Below, one piece after another: positions 42,993-51,952 of a stretch of DNA of 64,000 bases. The stretch's first letter is position 1; each line of letters opens with the position of its first letter. Origin of the DNA: Halobacillus salinus (GTDB lineage Bacteria; Bacillota; Bacilli; Bacillales; Halobacillaceae); contig NZ_SRJC01000003.1 of NCBI RefSeq assembly GCF_004684905.1, positions 299,415-363,414 of the forward strand, given 5' to 3'. The notes beneath the pieces are model-generated. The model did not search any database and was not told where the DNA came from. It saw nothing but the letters and a program-made list of their open reading frames with translations. The position numbers and the translations under genes are program-made.

Positions 42993-43966
42993 AAAGGATC
43001 GCTTTGCTTCTGATCATCCTTTGTATAGGAGGAGTGATCGTCATCATGCTGTTCGATGGCCAAACCGATGTGAAGAAAATAATAAAAGAGCGATATACAA
43101 ATCAACAAGGGCTCATACACGCCTACCCGGATCAGACGAATTCTGAATACTTGTCGGAGAGTATCGGGTTGTATATGGAATACCTGGTGAACACGAAACA
43201 AGAAGATGCCTTCGAGAAACAGGTCGATCATTTGAAGGCATCTTTTATCAAGGACGGAACTTACATCAAATGGCGGTTGAAAGACGGCGAAACGACTAAT
43301 GCAATCATAGACGATGTACGAATCATCGCTTCTTTGAAAAAGGCTGCGGAAATCTTCGATCAGCAAGCATATAGAAAACTCGCTGTTAAGCTGACACAAT
43401 CGATATCTCAGACACAAACCAGAAACGGCTACTATGTCGATTACTATGATTGGAGTTTCGAAGACCCAGGTGACCAAATCACGCTAAGCTATATCACCCC
43501 CGCATTCTGCGACATACTGCCGGATTCCGAAAAAACAGAGAGGCTACTGTCCTCTCTCGATGAGGGAACCGTATTTTTCCCGGAATCTTTCAATGTCACG
43601 ACCGAAGCCTACAATAAAAATGCCGAAGTCCATATGGTAGACCAATTGCTGATTGCACTGAACCGAGAGAACCAAGGACTCCCCTCGCCTGCTTTTCGCC
43701 AATGGCTGACAGACCAGTGGAATCAAGGGACAATTTATGGCCGCTATGACCGTAAGAGATTGGAACCGACCGCTTCTCATGAATCCGTCGCCGTCTATGC
43801 GTTAGCAGCTTTTTATTATCAACAAATCGGAGAACAAGATCGAGCTGAGGACATCATCACCTACAGTGAAACGTTGTATAGAGAGATGAGAGATGAGGAA
43901 CTCCACTTCTTCGATTTCATTCACTACCACCTTTCCAATGAATACATCAAAAGGAGGAATCCATGA
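42989..43966 (+). CDS. GH8-like secreted/anchored glycan hydrolase (YdaJ-like)
   Basis: A 325-aa protein with one N-terminal hydrophobic anchor (ALLLIILCIGGVIVIMLF) and an extracytoplasmic all-helical domain resembling glycoside hydrolase family 8 (KRLEPTASHESVAVYALAAF, ITLSYITPAF). B. subtilis YdaJ is the comparable member. Such hydrolases often trim or release the polymer made by a neighbouring synthase. It overlaps both neighbours by 4 nt. The activity is inferred from fold and operon. Confidence 0.65.
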   Translation: MKRIALLLIILCIGGVIVIMLFDGQTDVKKIIKERYTNQQGLIHAYPDQTNSEYLSESIGLYMEYLVNTKQEDAFEKQVDHLKASFIKDGTYIKWRLKDGETTNAIIDDVRIIASLKKAAEIFDQQAYRKLAVKLTQSISQTQTRNGYYVDYYDWSFEDPGDQITLSYITPAFCDILPDSEKTERLLSSLDEGTVFFPESFNVTTEAYNKNAEVHMVDQLLIALNRENQGLPSPAFRQWLTDQWNQGTIYGRYDRKRLEPTASHESVAVYALAAFYYQQIGEQDRAEDIITYSETLYREMRDEELHFFDFIHYHLSNEYIKRRNP

Positions 43967-45606
43967 TGAGAAAACGATGCTGTATCGCCTTTATCTGTGT
44001 ACTTATCTTCACGATCTGCCCGATTCCTCTACAGGCGGATGAGGCAGACCCGGAAGTTCTGCTTCTCTATTCTATCGATAAGGAGCAGCAAATGAAGGAG
44101 GTGCACCGCCTTGACTTGTTGACCGGGCATTTCACGAACGACATCTCCCTCTATTCTGTAGAAGACTTCCTTCAAAGCAGCGAGGAAATAGATACCTTTG
44201 ACCGCGTCCTCTACTTGAGACGAGCAAAAGGTGAACCGGAACAGGAGACCATAGAATTGTTGAATCGCTACGAAGGACCGACTTACTTCATCGGAAAGGC
44301 GATGGAAGCCTTTAAAGCAGGAGAATCTTTAGAGTGCATCGAGGAGATAATCTTCGACACAATAGATGACGGAGAGGACTCCATTACTCTCCAATCAGAA
44401 AAAGTCGTTGATTATTATGAAATACCTCCGTCCACCAATGTCATGTATAGCACTCACAATGGCGCTGTTCCACTAATATTTCAACAGGACACAGACTTCT
44501 TCGCCCCTATTTCAGAAATAGACGAGCAATTGGGCGCCTATATCGGGGAGACGTTGTTTTCTTTTTTCAATCAAAAGAAGGGTGAAGCGAAGATTTCCCT
44601 TCGACTAGAAGACATACATCCTATGTACGATCCGACCAAATTAAAAGAGGTAGGAGATTACTTACGCAAAAAAGAAATTCCTTATATGATTACCGTCATC
44701 CCGGTCTACACCAATCCTAAAACTGGAGAAGAACTTCATTTAGAAGATGCCCCGAGGCTCGTCCGCGTACTTCGGAAGATGCAGGAGCAAGGGGCAAGCA
44801 TCGTTCTCCACGGATACAAGCACCAATACCGGAAAACAGTGACCGGGGAGGGATTCGAATATTGGGATGTCCAGAACGACCGTCCACTCTATCAAAAACC
44901 GAATGAAGCAAGGCTCGGTCCCGATGACTTCGCCACTCAAGAGGAATATGATGACTATGTAGCACAAGGCCACGCCTTTGAACGGAACTATATTGAAAAC
45001 ACAATTTCGAACGGGGTCAACGAACTAGTGGAACAAGGACTCTATCCCCTAGCCTTCGAAGCACCCCACTATGCGATGTCATTGAGCGGATATGAGGTTT
45101 TGTCCGACTATTTCTCGACCTATGTAGGACAAGTCCAAACCTCGAACAACACCCATATTTCCGCGTTTTCACCTTCTTACCGAAGTGAAGCGGCAATGTT
45201 AGATGGCATGACGTTAATTCCGGAAACGCTCGGTTATGTCAGAGAAGGGGATAAAAAAGCTTCCAAAAAAATCTCAAAAAACTACCAATACTTCTCCCGC
45301 TTCTCAGACAGTATTTCCGGTATGTTCTTCCACCCTTATTTGGGTGTGGATCGATTGGAGAAGGTAGTAAATGAACTTGAGAAAGACCACTTCCTCACCT
45401 GGTTCAATTTGAAGGATGAGTACAACAAGGTGGAGATTAATGAGTTTGTCATCGAGTCAAATGCTGGTGAAATCGTGACGAATAAAGAGGAAGATGAGGT
45501 CCTTACTTCGAAGGTTTGGTGGGGGATTGTGCCTTTACTAGTAGGAGGAATCATATTCTTTACCCAAAGCAGTAAGAAACCGCAAGATTTGGATCAAGCA
45601 CAATGA
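43963..45606 (+). CDS. DUF2334 polysaccharide deacetylase-like membrane protein (YdaL-like)
   Basis: A 547-aa protein with a signal peptide, an N-terminal receptor-like region and a DUF2334 domain from about residue 205: ISLRLEDIHPMYDPTKL (the metal-binding D), SIVLHGYKHQYRK and AFEAPHYAMS, followed by one C-terminal hydrophobic segment. The family belongs to the NodB/polysaccharide deacetylase superfamily, so deacetylation of an amino-sugar polymer outside the membrane is plausible. Last gene of the four-gene operon; a strong terminator follows. Confidence 0.8.
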   Translation: MMRKRCCIAFICVLIFTICPIPLQADEADPEVLLLYSIDKEQQMKEVHRLDLLTGHFTNDISLYSVEDFLQSSEEIDTFDRVLYLRRAKGEPEQETIELLNRYEGPTYFIGKAMEAFKAGESLECIEEIIFDTIDDGEDSITLQSEKVVDYYEIPPSTNVMYSTHNGAVPLIFQQDTDFFAPISEIDEQLGAYIGETLFSFFNQKKGEAKISLRLEDIHPMYDPTKLKEVGDYLRKKEIPYMITVIPVYTNPKTGEELHLEDAPRLVRVLRKMQEQGASIVLHGYKHQYRKTVTGEGFEYWDVQNDRPLYQKPNEARLGPDDFATQEEYDDYVAQGHAFERNYIENTISNGVNELVEQGLYPLAFEAPHYAMSLSGYEVLSDYFSTYVGQVQTSNNTHISAFSPSYRSEAAMLDGMTLIPETLGYVREGDKKASKKISKNYQYFSRFSDSISGMFFHPYLGVDRLEKVVNELEKDHFLTWFNLKDEYNKVEINEFVIESNAGEIVTNKEEDEVLTSKVWWGIVPLLVGGIIFFTQSSKKPQDLDQAQ

Positions 45607-45632
45607 TCGTATAATTATCCTAATGATTAGAA

Positions 45633-45670
45633 AAGGAGGTTCTATACTTATTAGACGATAGAACCTCCTT
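45633..45670. terminator. Bidirectional terminator between the exopolysaccharide and rpoN operons
   Basis: AAGGAGGTTCTAT / ATAGAACCTCCTT with a 12-nt loop and T-rich flanks on both strands, between converging genes. Confidence 0.85.
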
Positions 45671-45760
45671 CTTGTTTTCATCAAAAAAGAATAAGAATGA
45701 TTGACTATATCTAAATCAATCACTGACACGGTTGCCATTTTATTCTAGCAAGGAGATTAT

Positions 45761-46996
45761 TTATGCTCTAGACGTGTTAACATTTCCCTTCTTCCTCCCC
45801 CTCGAAGAAGGCATCCCAACCCTATCCCTATACTTAGCCACCGTCCTTCTCGAAATCCTTACACCCTCCTCCTTCAACCGATCACTCAAAGCTTGATCCG
45901 ACAGAGGCTCTCCCTTTTCTTCCTCCTCGATCCACCGCTTAATTCTCTCTTGAATAGACACATCCGAGACAGTCGTTCCATCCGCCTTCAAAATCCCTTG
46001 TGCAAAGAAGCGCTTTAACGGAATTAGACCGAATGGAGTCTGAGCCGTCTTCCCCTTCACCGTTCGACTTACCGTGGATTCATGCACTCCGATTTGCTCG
46101 GCTGCCTCTTTATAAGTCAGCGGTTTAAGGTAAGCTCCCCCTTCATCAAGAAAAGGTTGTTGATACTCAACCAGGAAAGCCACCAGTTCAGATAGCGTCT
46201 GTTCCCGCTGCGCTACTCCTCGCTGCAACACTCGGAATTGACGCTCGCAGGCTTTCAAGAAGTCCTGTCCTTCCTGACTATCCCAGCCATCATAGTGACT
46301 GGAGCGCTTCAGCCCTATTTTTTGGACGGCAAACGACCAGCCTGCTTCGCCTTTGGTCAACACAACATCAGGCGTTGAGTACTCCGGAGTACGTACCGTC
46401 AGTCCATAGCTTGGAAAAGGACGGAACCCGGTCAGCTTCTTCCTTGCTTGCTGTAACCTTTCCTTCGGCACATCAATCGGAATCTCATCCCACTTTTCCT
46501 CTACAAGACTCTCCAGATGGTTTTGGATCAGCTCTTGTAAAAGCGAATCTCCGTCTGCTTCCTGATAGAAGAATTCCTCAAGACTAAGCGCCCCTAGCCC
46601 CCTAGGTTCCAAAGTCCGTAATAGCCCTCTTGCCTGACGTACTAACTCCATGTCTTTATCCAAAGATAAGGCTACTTCCTCTTCTCTCTCTGGCAGTAAA
46701 CCACGCTCATTAAGTAAATCAACCAGGTAAAGGATAATGCCCACTACCTCTTCGTTCACATTCAGAGTACGAACTTGCTCCTTAGCTGACTCACGCCAAT
46801 CCTTCTGCGGACTCGGAACGTCAAACGCCCCGCTATCCTGACTAGACAATTTCGGAAACTCAAAGAGAGGATTCTCAAGTGCTTGTTCTTGGACGTATTC
46901 AATCAATTCATCAATCGGATACTTCAACAGTTGAATCGCCTGACTCAATTCCTGGGTCATCGAGAGGTTTGTCGTCTGATTCTGCCTAAGCTTCAC
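45761..46996 (-). CDS. rpoN: RNA polymerase sigma-54 factor
   Basis: A 411-aa protein with the Gln/Leu-rich activator-interacting region at the N-terminus (LSMTQELSQAIQLLKYP), a central core-binding part, a helix-turn-helix (EAAEQIGVHESTVSRTVKG) and the RpoN box SRRTVAKYRDRVGMPSS near the end. It is slightly shorter than B. subtilis SigL (436 aa). Its start overlaps the stop of the enhancer-binding protein gene (ATGA), so activator and sigma factor are made together. A perfect sigma-54 promoter lies 2.1 kb away in front of the YfcC gene. Confidence 0.95.
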   Translation of the reverse strand: MKLRQNQTTNLSMTQELSQAIQLLKYPIDELIEYVQEQALENPLFEFPKLSSQDSGAFDVPSPQKDWRESAKEQVRTLNVNEEVVGIILYLVDLLNERGLLPEREEEVALSLDKDMELVRQARGLLRTLEPRGLGALSLEEFFYQEADGDSLLQELIQNHLESLVEEKWDEIPIDVPKERLQQARKKLTGFRPFPSYGLTVRTPEYSTPDVVLTKGEAGWSFAVQKIGLKRSSHYDGWDSQEGQDFLKACERQFRVLQRGVAQREQTLSELVAFLVEYQQPFLDEGGAYLKPLTYKEAAEQIGVHESTVSRTVKGKTAQTPFGLIPLKRFFAQGILKADGTTVSDVSIQERIKRWIEEEEKGEPLSDQALSDRLKEEGVRISRRTVAKYRDRVGMPSSRGRKKGNVNTSRA

Positions 46997-48999
46997 GGTC
47001 GACCGTTCCTTTCTATATAATGCATCCCGGATTTCGTCAGCTCTGTTCCGGTTTTTCCGCGCTTCACTTGAACGAGCCCCTGCCCCTCTAATTCCTTGAT
47101 GACTTTTCTCGTTTGCTGCTCGGTCATCGGGTAGTCACTATGCTGACTTCGTTCGCTGATCAGTTTCCGACTGGCTCTGTTCACTTCCCTATGCAAGTCG
47201 TATATGAGTGTCAAAATAACCCGCTGCTTCTCTTCCTCCGGTAAGGTAGACGGCTCCTTTTTCTTAAACAACGGCTGGCCTGCCAAATCTTCAGGAGTCA
47301 GCCAATCCTCCTCTGATACGGTAATCAAGTAGGAGACGACATTCCGGAGTTCTCTCACATTCCCTGTCCACGAATGCGTCTTGAGCTGTTCCATGAGCTT
47401 CGGGCTCATTTTCCGAGTCGTTTGATCCGTTTCTTTCAAGAAATGATGGATCAACACTTCCAAATCGTCCATCCGTTCTCTGAGCGGCGGAATATGCAAG
47501 AAAAGGACACTTAACCGGTGATAGAGATCTTCTCTGAAGTCCCCGGACTGTATCAATTCCCGTATCGGTTTATTCGTTGCGGCGATGATCCGCACATCCA
47601 CATTAATATTTTTCGTTCCGCCGATCTTCCGCACTTCCATTTCCTGAACAACTCTGAGCAAGCGCGCTTGGAGCTTCAAGCTGATATCGCCAATCTCATC
47701 AAGAAAAAGCGTGCCGCCATCCGCCTGTTCGAACAGCCCTTTCTTTCCACCTTTTTTTGCCCCTGTAAATGATCCCTCTTCATACCCGAACAGTTCACTC
47801 TCGAGCAAGTCCTCCGGCAAGGCACTACAGTTCACTGCAAGAAAAGGTTCGTGCTTACGCTTCGAATGATTGTGGACGGCGCTTGCGAATAGTTCTTTAC
47901 CTGTACCATTTTCCCCTTCTATAAGGAGAGGAAGTTCTGCTTTGGCTAATTTGGAAGCAAGCCTCTTCGCCTCCTCAATTTGAAAGCTTTCACCAACGAT
48001 GTCACGAAAATGGTGTTTCGCGATATAGCCCGTTTCCCGAAGCTTACGACGCGCAGCTTTTTCCATCGATATCGTTTCATCCGTATCTTTGAAAATGATC
48101 AAAACATCGTCTGTCCTATCCCACTGGAACCGGTACACCATCAAGGAATAAGAGTGGACGGAAAACAACTTCGCTTCTTCGCTGGAAGATTGCAAGAAAC
48201 GGACTAACTGCGGATCGGAGAACACTTCGCCTAGCGTCTTTCCGACAACAAAAGAGGTGCTCATTCCTGTGTACGTCTCCATAAAAGGGTTGAAGACAGT
48301 CACTTTTCCGGAAGCATCCACGGCCATAACCCCTTCGTTCACGCCGTCGACAATCTGTTTCAGATGTCTGTTCAAGGAAGCGGTCTGGCGATTCACTTCC
48401 GCGAGCTTCTGACTCAGTTCAATGATTCTGCTTGTGTACTTCTTAGAAATGATTCCTCCTAGCCTTCCCTTCAATTGAAAATGGTCAAGGATTTCAAATA
48501 ACGTACTGATATCAATCAGCCGCACCCCGATATCGACGACTTCCGATACGAAAGAAGGTACGATCGCGACTTCCCCCGGTGTGATCGCCGTAGACACTGC
48601 TTCGCTGATTCTCGCACCGGGATAGTAGCTACGATAAGATAAGTGATCCATTCCGCTTTTTATCAAGGTGTCGATCGTTTCTTCTGCCATTTGAACCGTA
48701 TCATTGACGCAAAGGACTTCGGTTCCTTTAGGAAGATCAAATAGACGGTCGATTTTCTCATAGTTCATCGTTCGCTCTGCGGTTATCGTCTTTCGTTCAC
48801 CAGTAACTATGTGGGACGCTTCCAGCTCAATCAATTTGGAAGAATAAATAATCAAGCCTTCCTCAAGACGCGGCGGCAGATGTTCATCCACAGCGTAGCT
48901 CAAGATCTCTATGTACTCACCCAGCAGCTCATTCAACTGGTTGTGAAGAGCCTGCCTCGTCTTCTCTGTACCTGCGATTAAAATCACTTGATTGTTCAT
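46993..48999 (-). CDS. Sigma-54-dependent activator with PrpR_N-like, PAS and AAA+ domains and a winged-helix C-terminus
   Basis: A 668-aa enhancer-binding protein. An N-terminal sensor region (to about 190) has a PrpR_N-like pattern (GVRLIDISTLFEILDHF), followed by a PAS domain (VNEGVMAVDASGKVTVFNP) and an AAA+ domain with Walker A GENGTGKE, the sigma-54 loop GSFTGA in place of GAFTGA, Walker B TLFLDEIG and the R-finger region. The C-terminus lacks a Fis-type HTH and carries a winged-helix-like part (EQQTRKVIKELEGQGLVQVK). It is encoded upstream of rpoN, divergently from the YfcC/IadA operon, which it most likely activates. Confidence 0.9.
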   Translation of the reverse strand: MNNQVILIAGTEKTRQALHNQLNELLGEYIEILSYAVDEHLPPRLEEGLIIYSSKLIELEASHIVTGERKTITAERTMNYEKIDRLFDLPKGTEVLCVNDTVQMAEETIDTLIKSGMDHLSYRSYYPGARISEAVSTAITPGEVAIVPSFVSEVVDIGVRLIDISTLFEILDHFQLKGRLGGIISKKYTSRIIELSQKLAEVNRQTASLNRHLKQIVDGVNEGVMAVDASGKVTVFNPFMETYTGMSTSFVVGKTLGEVFSDPQLVRFLQSSSEEAKLFSVHSYSLMVYRFQWDRTDDVLIIFKDTDETISMEKAARRKLRETGYIAKHHFRDIVGESFQIEEAKRLASKLAKAELPLLIEGENGTGKELFASAVHNHSKRKHEPFLAVNCSALPEDLLESELFGYEEGSFTGAKKGGKKGLFEQADGGTLFLDEIGDISLKLQARLLRVVQEMEVRKIGGTKNINVDVRIIAATNKPIRELIQSGDFREDLYHRLSVLFLHIPPLRERMDDLEVLIHHFLKETDQTTRKMSPKLMEQLKTHSWTGNVRELRNVVSYLITVSEEDWLTPEDLAGQPLFKKKEPSTLPEEEKQRVILTLIYDLHREVNRASRKLISERSQHSDYPMTEQQTRKVIKELEGQGLVQVKRGKTGTELTKSGMHYIERNGRP

Positions 49000-49021
49000 C
49001 GTGTCATCCTTTTAATTGTTT

Positions 49022-49053
49022 ATTGGGTTTATTATATCAACCAATGACAACCA
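49022..49053. promoter_or_regulatory. Weak candidate enhancer site upstream of the sigma-54 promoter
   Basis: ATTGGGTT and AACCAAT form an imperfect inverted repeat (one bulged G) 39 bp before the -24 box. It could be bound by the neighbouring activator. The symmetry is modest. Confidence 0.3.
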
Positions 49054-49091
49054 AAAGAAAACAAAACACCAGAAAATTCAGATATTTTTTA

Positions 49092-49108
49092 TTGGCACGA
49101 TTCTTGCA
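49092..49108 (+). promoter_or_regulatory. Sigma-54 (-24/-12) promoter
   Basis: TTGGCACGATTCTTGCA matches the sigma-54 consensus TTGGCACG-N4-TTGCA throughout. The predicted transcription start is about 12 nt downstream and the yfcC-like start codon lies 39 nt after the element. Confidence 0.95.
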
Positions 49109-49146
49109 TCTATTAAGGGTAAGAACACTAATAGGAGGAATTTTTA

Positions 49147-50640
49147 ATGGAAGACAAGAAAAAACCGCGGTTCGAAATGCCGCACACATACGTCATCATC
49201 TTTTTTGTCGTTTTGTTAGCAGCCGTACTTACTTACCTCATCCCTGCTGGATCCTTTGATACGAAGGACGTCACGTACGAACAAGGAGGAGCAGAAGAAA
49301 CACGAACCGTCCTTATTCCGGAAAGCTACACCAACCAAAGTGAAGCTACGGAAGGGACAAGCTTGTTCGAGCCTGGAGGAGGTGCCGGCTTCCTTAACTA
49401 TGTATTCGAAGGGCTCGTTTCCGGAAGCAAGTGGGGATCTGCGGTCGGAGTCATCGCATTCATCCTCATCATCGGAGGAGCGTTCGGAATCATCATGAGA
49501 ACGCGAGCCGTAGAAGAAGGTATATTAGCCGTCATCGATAGAACAAAAGGAAAAGAAGCGCTGATCATCCCGATCATGTTCTTCCTCTTCTCCTTGGGTG
49601 GCGCCGTTTTCGGTATGGGAGAAGAAGCGATCGCTTTTGCGATGATTCTCGTGCCTCTAGTTGTAGCACTCGGATATGACGCCGTTACAGGAGTCATGAT
49701 CACTTATGTCGCGACCCAGATTGGATTCGGAACCTCTTGGATGAATCCGTTCGGCGTTGCTATCGCACAAGGTGTCTCCGACGTTCCCGTACTCTCCGGT
49801 ACACCTTTCCGAATCGTGATGTGGTTCGTCTTTACCGCAGTCGGTACGTATTTCACTTGGAGATATGCACAGAAAATCAGAAAACATCCGGAGAAGTCTT
49901 ATTCCTACGAATCGGACGCCTATTTTAGAGACGACTTTAAACACAATGATCTAGAAGTGAACTTCCGTACAGGTCATATTCTCGTAATTTTGACAGTAGT
50001 GGCAGGTGTCGCTTGGATCATCTGGGGAGTCATTCAGCACGCTTATTATATCCCGGAAATCGCCAGTCAGTTCTTCACCATCGGTCTCGTATCCGGAATC
50101 ATCGGCGTCATTTTCAAACTGAACCAGATGAAAGTCAACGATATTGCAGAAGGATTCGCTCAAGGTGCCAAAGACTTACTGCCAGCAGCACTTGTCGTAG
50201 GAATGGCACAAGGAATCGTCATCATCTTAGGCGGCGACGATCCATCTTCTCCATCTGTACTTAACACCATCCTTCACGCTGGAGGTCAGTTGCTCAACGG
50301 AGTACCGGAGGTCATTTCTGCTTGGCTGATGTTCCTCTTCCAGTCCATCTTCAACTTTTTCGTTGTCTCTGGTTCTGGGCAGGCAGCCTTGACGATGCCG
50401 TTGATGGCACCACTTGCCGATATCGCAGGTGTCACACGACAAACAGCCGTACTTGCCTTTCAGCTCGGGGACGGCTTGACCAACATCATCGTCCCGACGT
50501 CCGCTGCACTTATGGGAAGCCTTGGCGCTGCACGCGTCGACTGGGGTACTTGGTTCCGCTTCATCATCAAGTTCCAGCTCGTCCTATTCGCCCTTGCCTC
50601 GGTGTTCGTCATCCTTGCTGTCTTCATTAACTTTAGCTAA
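49147..50640 (+). CDS. YfcC-family (DcuC-like) carrier, putative amino acid or dipeptide transporter
   Basis: A 497-aa protein with about 12 hydrophobic segments. It begins FEMPHTYVIIFFVVLLAAVL, has SLGGAVFGMGEEAIAFAMI and FGTSWMNPFGVAIAQG, and near the end QLGDGLTNIIVPTSAALMGS, typical of the YfcC/ArcD-like group. Members are annotated as basic amino acid or C4-dicarboxylate carriers. The gene is the first of the sigma-54 operon (TAGGAGG ribosome binding site) and precedes isoaspartyl dipeptidase, so uptake of isoaspartyl dipeptides or related beta-linked compounds is likely, as inference. Confidence 0.87.
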   Translation: MEDKKKPRFEMPHTYVIIFFVVLLAAVLTYLIPAGSFDTKDVTYEQGGAEETRTVLIPESYTNQSEATEGTSLFEPGGGAGFLNYVFEGLVSGSKWGSAVGVIAFILIIGGAFGIIMRTRAVEEGILAVIDRTKGKEALIIPIMFFLFSLGGAVFGMGEEAIAFAMILVPLVVALGYDAVTGVMITYVATQIGFGTSWMNPFGVAIAQGVSDVPVLSGTPFRIVMWFVFTAVGTYFTWRYAQKIRKHPEKSYSYESDAYFRDDFKHNDLEVNFRTGHILVILTVVAGVAWIIWGVIQHAYYIPEIASQFFTIGLVSGIIGVIFKLNQMKVNDIAEGFAQGAKDLLPAALVVGMAQGIVIILGGDDPSSPSVLNTILHAGGQLLNGVPEVISAWLMFLFQSIFNFFVVSGSGQAALTMPLMAPLADIAGVTRQTAVLAFQLGDGLTNIIVPTSAALMGSLGAARVDWGTWFRFIIKFQLVLFALASVFVILAVFINFS

Positions 50641-50655
50641 TTGGAGGAATCATCT

Positions 50656-51819
50656 ATGGTTACACTCATACAAAACGTAGAAGTCTATGCCCCAGAACAC
50701 TTAGGAAAAAAAGACCTGCTCATTGCGGATAAACGGATCGCCAAAATAGCGGACAATATCGAGCCTGCCGAATGGATGGACACGGTAGATGCCAAAGGGA
50801 AAATTCTCATTCCAGGCTTGATCGACGGCCACGTCCATATCACAGGCGGAGGTGGAGAAGGAGGTTTCCGCTCCCGCACACCGGAACTCATGCTTACCGA
50901 TGCTACCATGAGCGGTGTGACGACTCTCGTCGGCGTCATCGGAACCGACGGGACCACCCGAACGATGACGAACCTGCTCGCAAAAGCCAAAGCCCTAAAC
51001 GAAGAAGGTGTGACTTGCTATATCCATACAGGTTCTTATCAGATCCCTGTCCGCACACTTACAGATAAAATTGAAGACGACCTGATGCTGATCGACTTGA
51101 TTATCGGAACTGGCGAAATCGCCATCGCCGACCACCGCTCCTCTCAGCCTACTGTCGTTGAGCTTGCTAAACTTGCCTCACAGTCCAGAATCGGCGGAAT
51201 GCTGTCAGGGAAAAATGGGGTCGTCAATATCCACGTCGGAGATGGACCCGACCGGCTGCACTTAATAGAAGAAGTGGTCGCCACGACGAACATCCCGATC
51301 ACCCAATTCTACCCGACTCACATCAACCGCAACAGTCAGCTCTTCGAAGACGGGATTGAATACGCGAAGAATGGGGGCTATGTAGACTTCACTACAAGTA
51401 CCATCCCTAAGTTTTTAGAAGACGGAGAAGTGAAAGCTCCGCTTGCTGTGAAAAAAATGCTAGACGCCGGTGTTCCGGTCGAACAGATGACAATGACATC
51501 AGATGCCCAAGGTAGTCTACCAGAATTTGATGAGCAGGGGCGCTACGCGGGAATGAAGGTCGGCCGGGTACGGTCGCTTTACGAAGCTTTTATTGAAGCC
51601 GTTCAAGACCATCAGGTACCTTTAGAAAAAGCACTCCAAACCGTTACGGAGAACCCAGCGTCTATCCTAGGGCTACCTCAAAAGGGAAGAATCGAAGAAG
51701 GCAAAGATGCAGACTTTGTGCTGCTGAACCCTGAATCCCTTGAAATTGACTCCGTCTATGCAATGGGAAGAAAAATGGTGGACGATGGGGTTGCTATAGT
51801 TTGCGGAACATTTGAATAG
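50656..51819 (+). CDS. iadA: Isoaspartyl dipeptidase (beta-aspartyl dipeptidase)
   Basis: A 387-aa amidohydrolase with the metal motif IDGHVHITGGGGEGGF near residue 60, ADHRSSQPT near 155, PTHINRN near 215 and the final metal Asp in SDAQGSLPEF near 280. IadA hydrolyses beta-aspartyl dipeptides from damaged proteins. The site aligned, from memory, with the carbamylated lysine of E. coli IadA appears to be Glu (TGEIAIADHRS), suggesting a carboxylate bridge in place of a carbamate. The ATG follows GGAGG; an in-frame TTG five codons upstream overlaps the ribosome binding site. Cotranscribed from the sigma-54 promoter. Confidence 0.93.
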   Translation: MVTLIQNVEVYAPEHLGKKDLLIADKRIAKIADNIEPAEWMDTVDAKGKILIPGLIDGHVHITGGGGEGGFRSRTPELMLTDATMSGVTTLVGVIGTDGTTRTMTNLLAKAKALNEEGVTCYIHTGSYQIPVRTLTDKIEDDLMLIDLIIGTGEIAIADHRSSQPTVVELAKLASQSRIGGMLSGKNGVVNIHVGDGPDRLHLIEEVVATTNIPITQFYPTHINRNSQLFEDGIEYAKNGGYVDFTTSTIPKFLEDGEVKAPLAVKKMLDAGVPVEQMTMTSDAQGSLPEFDEQGRYAGMKVGRVRSLYEAFIEAVQDHQVPLEKALQTVTENPASILGLPQKGRIEEGKDADFVLLNPESLEIDSVYAMGRKMVDDGVAIVCGTFE

Positions 51820-51848
51820 TCGTTGTGGCATCATATGCCATAGCAAAG

Positions 51849-51880
51849 AGCCAGATTACTTCACGTAATCTGGCTTTTTT
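51849..51880 (+). terminator. Terminator of the sigma-54 operon
   Basis: AGCCAGATTAC / GTAATCTGGCT with a five-base loop and six T. Confidence 0.93.
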
Positions 51881-51952
51881 AGTATTCCATGGTATCCCCC
51901 TATCCGTTTAGGAAAAAAATGATTTGGCGACACTGGAAACGAGGTGATGAAC

